Shown here in pieces: positions 6,798 to 14,767 of a DNA stretch of 17,810 bases. The position numbers and the translations under genes are program-made. The notes beneath the pieces are model-generated. The model saw nothing but the letters and a program-made list of their open reading frames with translations. It had not been told where the DNA came from and ran no database searches. Source of the stretch: an uncultured Bacteroidales bacterium (GTDB lineage: Bacteria; Bacteroidota; Bacteroidia; Bacteroidales; UBA932); contig CAJOMY010000013.1 of NCBI GenBank assembly GCA_905235775.1, positions 1-17,810 of the forward strand, written 5' to 3'. Within the stretch, counting starts at the first letter, position 1; each line of letters opens with the position of its first letter.

Positions 6798-6812
6798 ATA
6801 AGTTAGCCTTAT
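6798..6812. promoter_or_regulatory. T-N11-A dyad, candidate LysR-type box
   Basis: ATAAGTTAGCCTTAT is a 15-bp inverted repeat (ATAAG, 5 bp, CTTAT) containing a T-N11-A core, the generic LysR-regulator recognition pattern. It lies 5 bp upstream of the fusion gene's start codon and directly downstream of its -7 box, across the predicted transcription start. This position fits autorepression by the LysR domain encoded next to it. Confidence 0.5.
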
Positions 6813-6813
6813 G

Positions 6814-6821
6814 CAAAGATA
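6814..6821 (-). promoter_or_regulatory. -7 element of the LysR-amidohydrolase gene
   Basis: On the minus strand TATCTTTG matches TAnnTTTG, 21 nt before the ATG. No convincing TTTG is found 19-21 bp upstream. Exactly the same octamer serves the M16 peptidase promoter. Confidence 0.5.
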
Positions 6822-7042
6822 GTAATATTCTCCTTCTTTCCTATCCTCCGGCATGACATCGGGGGAGTAATCATAAATGGATAAAACAATGTGGACTGAT
6901 GACGAGGTTGTCATCGGCTTCGGGGCCAATGTGCGATGGCCCTGGGACGAATTGTGTTTTTCCCGTTTCTCATCCCTGAATGTCCTCGATTTTCCCGCCA
7001 ATCCGGCGTTTCATCACTTTTTTTGTCCGCCAAACCCATTTC

Positions 7043-7074
7043 CTTGCCCGGCTCTCGGGACGGGGGTACTTTTG
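7043..7074 (+). promoter_or_regulatory. Promoter of the ligase-fabH operon
   Basis: CTTG (7043-7046), a 20-bp spacer and TACTTTTG (7067-7074) give a near-consensus Bacteroidetes promoter. It lies 21 nt before the ATG at 7096 and fixes that start over the in-frame ATG at 6877. Confidence 0.6.
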
Positions 7075-7095
7075 CACTCAAAAATTGATGCCCCC

Positions 7096-8724
7096 ATGAA
7101 CGAATTCAGAGAAGTTTTTGAGCGCTACTACACTTGGCTGGAAGGCTACAAGCGCAACGTGCACCGCTTCGCGACCAAACCCGCGATGATAGACCCGGAC
7201 CGGGACCGCACCTGGACCTATGCCGGGCTGGACGCCGAATGTAACCGGCTCTCCCGCGCGTTCCGGTCAGACGGGATCGGGCATGCCGGAGTTATCATGG
7301 TCATGCTCCCCAACTGCCCCGAATTTGCCTTTTCCTACATCGCCGCCCAGAAACTGGGCGCCGTCTGCTGCCCCGTCAACTTTCGCATCTCGGCCGGGGA
7401 ACTGGCCTGGTGCCTGGACGACTCCCGGCCGGTCGCGCTCGTGTTCGCATCCGAGTTCAGCGGGACTGTCCGGCAGGCCCTGGAGCTCGCCGGCCACCGG
7501 CCCGCACGCCTGGTGTCCGTGGACGGGGACGGTCTCCCGGGATCCGTTTCTTACGAGGAATACACGGCCGGCCAGGATCCTTCCGCCCCGGAACCGGAGC
7601 GTCCCTACAGCACCTTCGACGAGACCACCCGCCTGTACACTTCCGGCACCACGGGCCGTCCGAAAGCCGTTCCCCTTACCTCCATCAACGAGGTCCTTTC
7701 CGCCCACGACGTGATGATCCATTTCCCGATGAACCATCGGGACGTGACGGTCAACACCACACCGTGGTTCCACCGCGGGGGGCTGCATTGTGCCGGCCCC
7801 TGCCCTGCATTCTACGCCGGCGCCACGATCGTGGTGATGCGCAAGTTCGACGCCGCCTCGACGCTCCGCTACGTGTCCCGCTACGGCATCACGTTCATCA
7901 TCGGCGTTCCGACCGTGCTGGAGGCGCTCGCCGATGAGCAGGAGAAGAAAGGCTGGTACCTGTCCAGCCTGCACGGCATTGTAACGATGGGCAGCCCGCT
8001 CGAGCGGGAGGCCTGCATCCGTTACCAGCGCGTGCTCACGCCCAACATCTACAACGGCTACGGCACCACCGAGACTTTCTGGAACACCTTCCTGCGCCCC
8101 TTCGACCTGCCGGGAGGTGCCGGGACGGCCGGCGCTTCCTGCGTGGATGATGATGTGCGCGTGGTCAAGATATATGAGGACCGCCGGGCAGAGCCTGACG
8201 AACTGGCTGCCCGGGACGGGAGCGAGGTCGGAGAAGTCATCATCTGCTCGCCGGCCAAATCACCTTACGTTTACTGCAACAACCCCGGGCAGACGGAAGA
8301 AAAGTACCACAAGGGCTTCATTTATACGCATGACCTGGCCACCTGGGACGAGAACGGCTTCATCACCATCATCGGCCGGATGGACGACATGATCATCTCC
8401 TCCGGCGAGAACATCTATCCCACGGAGGTGGAATCCGTCCTGAACAGCAACCCCAAGGTCAAGGACTGCATGGTCACCTCCGTGCCGGACAAGGTTCGCG
8501 GCCAGATCGTCACTGCCTACATCATCCGTTCCGACGATTCGCTCACGTGCGAGGAACTCGACGAATTCTGCAGGCAGAGCCCGGAAGTGGCCAATTTCAA
8601 GCGGCCCCGCTATTACCGCTTCGTCTCGACGATTCCCTTCAATGCGACGGGCAAGAAACTCCACGTCAAGATGAAGGAGATCGCCTATGAAGACCTGAAA
8701 AACGGTCTCCTTCAACGAGTTTGA
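7096..8724 (+). CDS. Class I adenylate-forming acyl ligase (acyl-CoA synthetase family)
   Basis: A 542-residue enzyme that should activate a carboxylic acid as an acyl-AMP and transfer it to CoA or possibly to ACP. Visible motifs are the P-loop SGTTGRPK (183-190), the aromatic/adenine motif NGYGTTE (320-326), Asp413 in YTHDLATWDENG for ribose binding, the hinge motif GRMDDMIISSGENIYPTEVE, and catalytic Lys520 in NATGKK. Length and domain order are normal for the family. The substrate cannot be read from sequence. Because fabH follows 17 bp later, a short, branched or aromatic acid used as a primer is plausible. Branched-chain acids for iso/anteiso fatty acids, which are common in Bacteroidales, are one candidate. 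Alternatives are an aryl-CoA or long-chain fatty acyl ligase. MNEFREVF at 7096 is the chosen start, because the promoter ends at 7074. Confidence 0.88.
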   Translation: MNEFREVFERYYTWLEGYKRNVHRFATKPAMIDPDRDRTWTYAGLDAECNRLSRAFRSDGIGHAGVIMVMLPNCPEFAFSYIAAQKLGAVCCPVNFRISAGELAWCLDDSRPVALVFASEFSGTVRQALELAGHRPARLVSVDGDGLPGSVSYEEYTAGQDPSAPEPERPYSTFDETTRLYTSGTTGRPKAVPLTSINEVLSAHDVMIHFPMNHRDVTVNTTPWFHRGGLHCAGPCPAFYAGATIVVMRKFDAASTLRYVSRYGITFIIGVPTVLEALADEQEKKGWYLSSLHGIVTMGSPLEREACIRYQRVLTPNIYNGYGTTETFWNTFLRPFDLPGGAGTAGASCVDDDVRVVKIYEDRRAEPDELAARDGSEVGEVIICSPAKSPYVYCNNPGQTEEKYHKGFIYTHDLATWDENGFITIIGRMDDMIISSGENIYPTEVESVLNSNPKVKDCMVTSVPDKVRGQIVTAYIIRSDDSLTCEELDEFCRQSPEVANFKRPRYYRFVSTIPFNATGKKLHVKMKEIAYEDLKNGLLQRV

Positions 8725-8741
8725 CAATATATAACAGAATC

Positions 8742-9689
8742 ATGAAGCTGATCGGAACCGGAAGCGCCCTGCCGAAGCGGCAGGTCACCAACGACGAAAT
8801 CTCCCAATTCCTGGACACGGGCGACGCGTGGATCCGCCCGCGCACGGGCATCCGCTCCCGACACGTCATCTCCGACGAGCGGATCGAGGATCTTGCCGCC
8901 GATGCGGCCCGCCGTGCCCTGGACATGGCCGGCCTGAGCCCGCAGGACATCGACTTCTTCATCTGCTCCAACGTCGTCAACGAATACATGACCCCGGGAC
9001 TCAGCTGCATCGTCGCCCACAAGATGGGCATGGCCTGCCCGATGATCGACATCAATTGCGCCTGCCCGGGCTTTATCTACGCGATGGACATCGCGGAGAC
9101 CTATTTCCAGGCCGGCAAGGTGAACCATGTCCTGATCCTCTGCGCGGAAGAGCCCACACGCATGACTTCCTGGGAAGACCGCGGCACTTGTGTCCTGTTC
9201 GGCGACGGCGCCGGCGCGGCTGTCTTCACCCGCGGCGACAAGCTCAAGGCCGTCAGGCTGAATGCCGAACCGGACCCGGACAAGATCTGCGAGATCCGTA
9301 CCTTGATGCCCACGCCGTTCATCACCAAGGAAGAGACCGGCACGCCGTTGCTGATGAAGGGGAGAGAAGTCTTCAAGTTTGCCGTGAGCACCTCCATCCG
9401 CGACATCCGGACCGTGATGGCGCAGAGCGGCCTCACGCCCGATCGCGTGGACTGGTTCATGATCCATCAGGCCAACCTGCGCATCATCGACGCCATCCGC
9501 GAGGGACTCGGGATCGACCCCGCCCGCTTCCCCGCCAACATCGGGGATCACGGCAACTCTTCCTCCGCCTCCTGCCCGATCTTGCTCGACGAGTGCAATC
9601 GACAAGGTATGTTCAAGCGTGGCGACATCCTCGTTTTCAGCGCGTTCGGCGCAGGTCTGCTGTCGGCTGCAGCCGTTTTGGAATGGTGA
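8742..9689 (+). CDS. fabH: 3-oxoacyl-ACP synthase III (FabH)
   Basis: A 315-residue beta-ketoacyl-ACP synthase III that condenses an acyl-CoA primer with malonyl-ACP to begin fatty acid or related chains. The KASIII triad is complete: Cys108 in NCACPGF, His242 in MIHQAN and Asn272 in GNSSSA. Also typical are the N-terminal DAWIRPRTGIRSRH, corresponding to the FabH D-x-W-I-x-x-R-T-G-I motif, and the C-terminal FSAFGAGLLSAAAVL. The active-site loop is unusual in having a second cysteine (Cys106) and a proline after the nucleophile, where A or S is common. ATG 8742 was chosen; a TTG at 8721 overlapping the ligase stop is a poorer alternative. The gene lies 17 bp after the ligase, so their products probably act in sequence. 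The primer specificity is not predictable. Confidence 0.92.
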   Translation: MKLIGTGSALPKRQVTNDEISQFLDTGDAWIRPRTGIRSRHVISDERIEDLAADAARRALDMAGLSPQDIDFFICSNVVNEYMTPGLSCIVAHKMGMACPMIDINCACPGFIYAMDIAETYFQAGKVNHVLILCAEEPTRMTSWEDRGTCVLFGDGAGAAVFTRGDKLKAVRLNAEPDPDKICEIRTLMPTPFITKEETGTPLLMKGREVFKFAVSTSIRDIRTVMAQSGLTPDRVDWFMIHQANLRIIDAIREGLGIDPARFPANIGDHGNSSSASCPILLDECNRQGMFKRGDILVFSAFGAGLLSAAAVLEW

Positions 9690-9707
9690 CGGAAAAGTTT
9701 ATTTTTG
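9677..9707 (+). promoter_or_regulatory. Internal promoter for fabK-fabF
   Basis: TTTG (9677-9680, within the last codons of fabH), exactly 19 bp, then TATTTTTG (9700-9707) is a full match to the Bacteroidetes promoter consensus. The predicted start, at about 9713, leaves a leader of roughly 11 nt before the fabK ATG. fabK and fabF can thus be expressed without the ligase and fabH. Confidence 0.72.
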
Positions 9708-9717
9708 TACAAAAATA
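9700..9717. promoter_or_regulatory. 18-bp perfect palindrome over the fabK promoter, candidate operator
   Basis: TATTTTTGTACAAAAATA is a perfect 18-bp palindrome. It includes the whole -7 box of the fabK promoter and spans the predicted transcription start, a classic place for a repressor. Because of the symmetry a TATTTTTG box is also present on the opposite strand. The regulator is unknown; a fatty-acid-responsive repressor is an inference from the gene it controls. Confidence 0.55.
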
Positions 9718-9723
9718 TTTATC

Positions 9724-10671
9724 ATGATCAAAAGCGTTATCTGCGATCTCCTTGGCATTGAGAAACCGATTTTCCAGGGCGGCATGGCCTGGATTGCCGA
9801 CGCCCGGCTGGCAGCTGCCGTCTCCAATGCAGGCGGCCTGGGGCTCATCTCTTCCATCAACTTCGGCACCGAGGCGGTCCGCGCCGAAATTCGCAAAGCC
9901 CGCAGCCTGACCGACAAGCCTTTCGGCGTCAACATTATGCTTGCGGCGCCCAACGCGGCGGAGATTGCCGGCCTCGTGGTCGAAGAAGGCGTCCGCATCG
10001 TCACCACCGGCGCCGGCTCGCCCGCTCCCTACATACAGCAGTGGAAGGCGGCCGGAATCAAGGTCATCCCCGTGGTAGCCTCCGTGGCCTATGCCCTGAA
10101 GATGCAGGAGCTTGGCGCCACGGCGCTTGTCGCGGAGGGGGCGGAGTCCGGCGGTCACGTCGGCGACACCCATACCATGGCGCTCGTGCCGCAGATCCTC
10201 GATGCGGTGGACATCCCCGTGCTCGCCGCCGGCGGCATCTTCGACGGCCGCAGCGCCGCCGCCATGTTCATGATGGGCGCCTGCGGCGTCCAGGTCGGCA
10301 CCCGTTTCCTCATCGCGGACGAGTGCCACGTCCATGAGGTTTACAAGGAGCGGCTCATCGCCGCCTCGGACGTCAGTACGATGGTGACGGGCAAGAGCCT
10401 GGGCGACGCCGTACGTGGTCTCAAGACGCCGTTCACCAAGAAGTTCGCGAGACTCGAGGCCGATCCGTCGGTCTCTGCCGACCAGGTGCGCGCTTTTGGC
10501 ACGGGTTCGATGCGCAAGGCTGTATTCGACGGCGACCTCTCCGGCGGGAGCTTCCTCGCGGGCGAGGTGGCCGGCATGATCCGGGGCAGGGAGACGGCTG
10601 CGCAGATTGTGGACGATATCATCGGAGGCGCCGAGCGGCTGTTGGCCGCCGCACCGTCCCTGCTGGCTTGA
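9724..10671 (+). CDS. fabK: FMN-dependent enoyl-ACP reductase II (FabK) / nitronate monooxygenase family
   Basis: A 315-residue TIM-barrel flavoprotein. In fatty acid synthesis FabK reduces trans-2-enoyl-ACP with NAD(P)H through FMN. Supporting motifs are the N-terminal KPIFQGGMAWIADARLAAAV (14-33), the FabK-type ESGGHVGDTHTM with His145, the phosphate-binding LAAGGIFDG (167-175), and GVQVGTRF (188-195). Together these resemble FabK more than nitronate monooxygenase, which shares the fold but lacks the fab context. The gene lies between fabH and fabF and only 3 bp before fabF, which strengthens the FabK assignment. It has its own consensus promoter with an overlapping palindrome. The ATG at 9724 (MIKSVICDLLGIEKPI) is the natural start. 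Nitronate monooxygenase or 2-nitropropane dioxygenase would be the usual automatic annotation. Confidence 0.85.
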   Translation: MIKSVICDLLGIEKPIFQGGMAWIADARLAAAVSNAGGLGLISSINFGTEAVRAEIRKARSLTDKPFGVNIMLAAPNAAEIAGLVVEEGVRIVTTGAGSPAPYIQQWKAAGIKVIPVVASVAYALKMQELGATALVAEGAESGGHVGDTHTMALVPQILDAVDIPVLAAGGIFDGRSAAAMFMMGACGVQVGTRFLIADECHVHEVYKERLIAASDVSTMVTGKSLGDAVRGLKTPFTKKFARLEADPSVSADQVRAFGTGSMRKAVFDGDLSGGSFLAGEVAGMIRGRETAAQIVDDIIGGAERLLAAAPSLLA

Positions 10672-10674
10672 ATC

Positions 10675-11931
10675 ATGGAAAACAGAAGGGTCGTCATCAC
10701 CGGCATGGGCGTCATTTCCCCCCTGGGGAACGACGTCACCACCTATTGGAACAATCTGGTCGCAGGCCGCTGCGGCATTGATTTCATCCGCTCCTTCCCG
10801 ACCGACGGGCTGCCCGTCAAGGTGGCCGGGGAAGTGAAGGATTTCCGGCCGGAGGAATACGGCATGGACAAGGCGTTCATCCGCAAGCAGGACCTGTTCA
10901 CGCAGTACGGCGTGGCGGCGGCCCGCCGAGCGATGGACGACGCCGGGCTCGTCGCGGAAGGTGAGGGGAGCAACATCGATCCGTTCCGGCTGGGCGTGTA
11001 CGTGGGCAGCGGAATCGGCGGCTTCGAGACGCAGTACCGGGAGGCCGGCAAGATGATCGAAGACCCGACGGGCCGCTGGATCTCGCCGCTCTTCATCCCG
11101 ACGGTAATCAGCAACATCGCCGCCGGCCACATAGCCATCCGGCACCAGGCCAAGGGGCCCTGCCTGGACATCGTCACGGCCTGCGCCACCTCGTCGCACT
11201 GCCTCGGAGAGGCATTCCGCGCCCTGCGCCACGGCTACGCCGACGCTATCATCGCGGGCGGCTGCGAACACATCACCATTCCGATCGGCCTGGCCGCCTT
11301 CGCCAACGCCAAGGCCCTTTCCCGCTCGGAGGATCCCCAGTACGCTTCGCTGCCGTTCAACGCGAACCGCGGCGGCTTCGTGATGGGGGACGGCGCCGCC
11401 ATCCTCATCCTCGAGGAGCTGGGGCATGCCCGTGCGCGCGGCGCCCGCATTTACGGGGAAATGGTGGGTTATGGCAACACCTGCGACGCCTACCACGCCA
11501 CAGCGCCCCGTCCCGACGGTACGACGCAGTCCGAATGCATCCGTCAGGCCCTGCGGGAAGCGGGTTACGATCCCGCCCGGGACCGCCTCTATATCAACGC
11601 GCACGGTACCGGCACGCATCTCAACGACGCCGCCGAGACCCAGGCCTGTAAACTCGCGCTCGGCGCGGACGCCTATCGCGCCCGCATCTCGTCAATCAAG
11701 TCGATGACCGGCCACCTGTTCGGCGCGGCCGGCGCCGCGGAAGCCATCGCCACGGTGCTCGCGCTGCGGGACGGGATTGTCCCGCCGACCATCCACCTGG
11801 ACGCACCGGACCCCGAGTGCGACCTGGACTACACGCCCAACGAGGCCGTCCGGGACGAGCTGACGCTCGGTATCTCCGACTCTCTCGGCTTCGGCGGCCA
11901 CAACGCCTGCGTCGCGTTCCGCCGGTATTGA
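10675..11931 (+). CDS. fabF: 3-oxoacyl-ACP synthase II (FabF)
   Basis: A 418-residue condensing enzyme that elongates acyl-ACP with malonyl-ACP. The start is typical (RRVVITGMGVISPLGND). The Cys-His-His site is complete: Cys170 in TACATSSH, His310 in NAHGTGTHLND and His346 in MTGHLFGAAG, with Lys342 also present. The C-terminal loop is SLGFGGHNACVAF. The length is normal for FabF. It starts 3 bp after fabK and is certainly co-transcribed with it. There is no acyl carrier protein, malonyl-CoA:ACP transacylase, ketoreductase or dehydratase next to it, so it probably draws on the housekeeping synthase or is a second, specialised KAS II. NAHGTGT in place of the commoner NAHGTST is a small deviation, also seen in polyketide-type ketosynthases. 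The end is convergent with the M16 gene, 28 bp away, with no clear terminator between them. Confidence 0.93.
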   Translation: MENRRVVITGMGVISPLGNDVTTYWNNLVAGRCGIDFIRSFPTDGLPVKVAGEVKDFRPEEYGMDKAFIRKQDLFTQYGVAAARRAMDDAGLVAEGEGSNIDPFRLGVYVGSGIGGFETQYREAGKMIEDPTGRWISPLFIPTVISNIAAGHIAIRHQAKGPCLDIVTACATSSHCLGEAFRALRHGYADAIIAGGCEHITIPIGLAAFANAKALSRSEDPQYASLPFNANRGGFVMGDGAAILILEELGHARARGARIYGEMVGYGNTCDAYHATAPRPDGTTQSECIRQALREAGYDPARDRLYINAHGTGTHLNDAAETQACKLALGADAYRARISSIKSMTGHLFGAAGAAEAIATVLALRDGIVPPTIHLDAPDPECDLDYTPNEAVRDELTLGISDSLGFGGHNACVAFRRY

Positions 11932-11959
11932 GTTTGCGCGGCAGGCCCGGGCGGGAGGC

Positions 11960-14767
11960 TTATTCTTCAGGACGCATGACGAGCTCGATGAAGTTGCCGT
12001 CAAGGAGCTCCTGGGCGGCCGCCTGGATCTGGGCGGGCGTCAAGGCGTTCACCGCAGCTTCGTACTCCTTGTCGTAGTCGAAGCCGAAGCGGGCGTTGGT
12101 CATGAGCATGGAAGCCCAGTAGTTGTTGCGCTGGCGGTTCTCCGGAATCTTCTTCAGGAGGTTCTTCTGCGCTTTGTCAAACTGGTCGGCGGTCGGACCG
12201 TTGCCGGCGATGCCCTGGAAGCCGGTTTTGGCGAGGTCGCGAAGTTTGTCCGCGGACTCGACGTTGGTCTGGAAGACCACCCGCATCATGTGACGCTCAT
12301 CCGGTTTGTTGCTGACGTCGTCGGAGGAGCTGGCGCCGTAGGTGCCGCCCTCATCCTCGCGCAGGGTCTCGGTGTAGAGCATGTCGAGGATATAGGAGAG
12401 CGCGTCGTTGGCGACCTCGTCGGCGACGGAGTAGGCCTTGAGGGTGTTGTAAACCTGGAGGACCGTGACCATCGGGGTGGCCATCTGGGCGTTGAAGTCG
12501 TACAAACGGTCGGCGGAGCTGATACCGTCGCCACGGTACTCGGCCTTGGCGGCCTTCTTGCCGGCAGGGATGGAACCGGCGTACTTGCAGATGAGCGGCA
12601 TGATCTCGTCCACGTTGAAGTCGCCCACAACCACCAGACGGGCACCGGCCGCGTCGGCGAAGAGGCGCTTGTAGGTGCTCCCGAGGGTGCTCAGGCTAGC
12701 CTTGGCGAGGGTCTCGTCGCTGATCATGAAGCGGCGCGGGCTGTCGTAGACATAGTCGTAGAGGGCCTTGTTGAGCTTGTAGTTGGACTGGGTCATGAGG
12801 TTCGGCAGGACGGCTTCGATCTGGTTGATGCCCTGGTTGTACTCGGTCTCGTCGAAACGAGGCGCGGTGATGTAGAGGTAGAAGAGCTGCAGGGCGGTCT
12901 CGAGATCCTTGACGGTCGTGGAACCGCTGACGCCGTGCGTGTATTCATTAATATAAGGAGTACCGCTGACCTGCTTGCCGGCAAGCATCTTGCGCACCGT
13001 CGTGGCCGGGAATCCGGCGACACCGGTATTCGACCGGTAGAGCGACCAGATATTCTCGTCGAAGGAGAAGACTTCTTCGTCGGAGAGCAGGCTCCGGCCG
13101 CCGTCCTTGCTGTAGTTCAGGATGATGCGATCTTTCTCGTGCTCCGTGGGGAGGAGCCATACGGTCACGCCGTTCTTCAGGGTGAAGGTCTTGGAGCCAT
13201 AGATGCCGTCCTTGACCTGGCCGGCCTTGCTGCCTTTGAGGGTGGCGGGATCGAGGAAGGCTTCCGGGATCTCCTCGCCGGCGGCCTGCTCGATCTCGGC
13301 GTTCTCGACGGCGTCGATCACGGCCTGGAGCTGCTCTACGGTCGGATGGACGAGGCCTTCCTTCTCGGGCGCCTGGTAGAGGACCACCATGTTCTCGCGG
13401 GTGATGATCTGCTGGGCGGCCTGGTTGATGACATCGGTACTCAGCACCGGCATCAGCTGCTGGACGAGTTCATACTCGGCCTGCGGATCCATGAAGCGCT
13501 CGTTGTCGAAGAAATGGTAGATGCAGGGCATCACGAACTCGGAATTGGTGCGGGTTCCTGCGCGCTTGGCCGCGTTCTCGAACTGGGAGAGAATTTCGGT
13601 TTTGGCGCGCTCGATCTCGGACTCGGTCATGCCGAAACGGCGGAGCTTCTCCGCCTCGAGCAGGCCGGCTGCGAAAGCGCTCAGCGCCTCGCCGTCCTTG
13701 CAGGCCACCTCGGTATAGACGATCTCGGCGGTCTCGCAGAGCTTGCCGAGGCCGAAACCCCCGTTCAGGAAGGGGGCGTCCGCCTGCGCGGCGATCTCCG
13801 CGAAGCGCTCGTTCATCACGGTGCTGACGATGTCCTCCACCAGGTCGGTCACGAGGCCGACGGCGGTGTTGTTGAGCTCTTCGGGCACGCGCTGGCTGCG
13901 CCAGATGATCTCGATGCCGGTACTGCGGTTCTCCGGGTCGGTGAGGATGCCGATAGCGGGCTTCTCGTTGTCCGGAATGGCGATGAGGTCCTTCTGCTTG
14001 GGATTCTCGGCTGCCGGAATGTCGGCGAAGGTGCGCCGGATGCAGGCTTCCACGTAGTCGACATCGATGTCGCCGACGACGATCAGGGCCTGGTTGCCGG
14101 GGTGATACCAGGTGCGGTAGAAGTTGACGAGGCTCTCGGGCTTGAAGGTCTTGAGGTTCTCCTCGGTGCCGATGACGCTTGTGGTGGCATATTTGGTGTC
14201 ACCGTAGAGGTACGGACCGGAAGCCTCACGCATGCGCCAGGAGGCGGTGTTGCGGGAACGCTTCTCCTCCAGGATGACGCCGCGCTCCTTGTCGATCTCC
14301 TCCGGGTCGTTGGTCACGAAGTGGGAGTAGTCGTGCATGATGAGGATGCAGGTGTCCACGACGGTCGGACGTACCAGGGGGATGTTGTTGAGCAGGTAGA
14401 TGGTCTGCTCGACCCCCGTGGAGGCGTTGACGTTGCCGCCGAAGGAGGCGCCGATGCTTTCCAGCCAGTTCAGGATCCCCTTGCCGGGGAAATTCTTCGT
14501 GCCGTTGAAGCACATGTGCTCCAGGAAGTGGGCGAGACCGTCCTGGTCGGGCAGTTCCTGCAGGGCGCCGATGTTGGTGGCGAGATAGAACTCCGCGCGC
14601 TGCGCGGGCTTCTCGTTGTGGCGGATGTAATAAGTCAGGCCGTTGTCAAGCTTGCCGACACGGGTCTCGGGATCGAAGGGAAGCGACTGCATCTGCTGTG
14701 CGCTACCCAAAGCAGCAGCGCTGAGGAGCGCTGCTGCAAGGAAAAGGATTTTTTTCATGTTAGTCAT
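11960..14767 (-). CDS. M16 family zinc metallopeptidase (insulinase/pitrilysin type)
   Basis: A 935-residue exported peptidase with tandem M16 halves. A signal peptide (KKILFLAAALLSAAALGSA) ends before QQMQSLPFDPETR. The inverted zinc motif HFLEH gives His80, Glu83 and His84, and the third ligand is Glu161 in KERGVILEE, 77 residues after His84, the usual spacing. The second half lacks an HxxEH motif, as expected for the non-catalytic repeat. Length and organisation match the large single-chain M16 peptidases of Bacteroidetes, thought to degrade peptides in the periplasm. Two ATGs are possible, 14767 (MTNMKK) and 14758 (MKKILF). The first is given because it is the closer to the promoter at 14788-14818, but either gives a valid signal peptide. 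Promoter position shows it is transcribed separately from the oxidoreductase upstream. Confidence 0.9.
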   Translation of the reverse strand: MTNMKKILFLAAALLSAAALGSAQQMQSLPFDPETRVGKLDNGLTYYIRHNEKPAQRAEFYLATNIGALQELPDQDGLAHFLEHMCFNGTKNFPGKGILNWLESIGASFGGNVNASTGVEQTIYLLNNIPLVRPTVVDTCILIMHDYSHFVTNDPEEIDKERGVILEEKRSRNTASWRMREASGPYLYGDTKYATTSVIGTEENLKTFKPESLVNFYRTWYHPGNQALIVVGDIDVDYVEACIRRTFADIPAAENPKQKDLIAIPDNEKPAIGILTDPENRSTGIEIIWRSQRVPEELNNTAVGLVTDLVEDIVSTVMNERFAEIAAQADAPFLNGGFGLGKLCETAEIVYTEVACKDGEALSAFAAGLLEAEKLRRFGMTESEIERAKTEILSQFENAAKRAGTRTNSEFVMPCIYHFFDNERFMDPQAEYELVQQLMPVLSTDVINQAAQQIITRENMVVLYQAPEKEGLVHPTVEQLQAVIDAVENAEIEQAAGEEIPEAFLDPATLKGSKAGQVKDGIYGSKTFTLKNGVTVWLLPTEHEKDRIILNYSKDGGRSLLSDEEVFSFDENIWSLYRSNTGVAGFPATTVRKMLAGKQVSGTPYINEYTHGVSGSTTVKDLETALQLFYLYITAPRFDETEYNQGINQIEAVLPNLMTQSNYKLNKALYDYVYDSPRRFMISDETLAKASLSTLGSTYKRLFADAAGARLVVVGDFNVDEIMPLICKYAGSIPAGKKAAKAEYRGDGISSADRLYDFNAQMATPMVTVLQVYNTLKAYSVADEVANDALSYILDMLYTETLREDEGGTYGASSSDDVSNKPDERHMMRVVFQTNVESADKLRDLAKTGFQGIAGNGPTADQFDKAQKNLLKKIPENRQRNNYWASMLMTNARFGFDYDKEYEAAVNALTPAQIQAAAQELLDGNFIELVMRPEE

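Larger units (their letters stand above)
6793..7095. other. 303-bp divergent intergenic region
   Basis: This stretch between the LysR-amidohydrolase and acyl-ligase genes holds the LysR-type dyad, both promoters and a perfect 6-bp inverted repeat, GGGCCA (6923-6928) and TGGCCC (6937-6942), with 8 bp between the arms. The ligase frame stays open back to an ATG at 6877, but the extension (MDKTMWTDDEVVIGFG onward, rich in F and P near its end) has no recognisable domain and lies upstream of the ligase promoter. It is therefore treated as non-coding. I see no small RNA or terminator with a U tract. Confidence 0.6.

Noticed and set aside
6923..6942. GGGCCA-N8-TGGCCC inverted repeat as a terminator or structured RNA
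   Set aside because: The stem is short, the loop is 8 nt and no U tract follows directly. It is noted only within the intergenic description.
6877..7095. A 73-codon in-frame N-terminal extension of the acyl ligase
   Set aside because: It has no homology-like features, and a near-consensus promoter at 7043-7074 lies inside it, so ATG 7096 is the better start.
9637..11619. A 660-codon minus-strand frame across fabK and fabF
   Set aside because: Antisense shadow: the translation is rich in R, G, H and D with no recognisable motif, while fabH, fabK and fabF on the plus strand keep all catalytic residues.
11932..11959. GC-rich sequence between convergent fabF and M16 genes as a bidirectional terminator
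   Set aside because: Only a short GCCCGGGC palindrome is present, with no stem-loop long enough and no T run.
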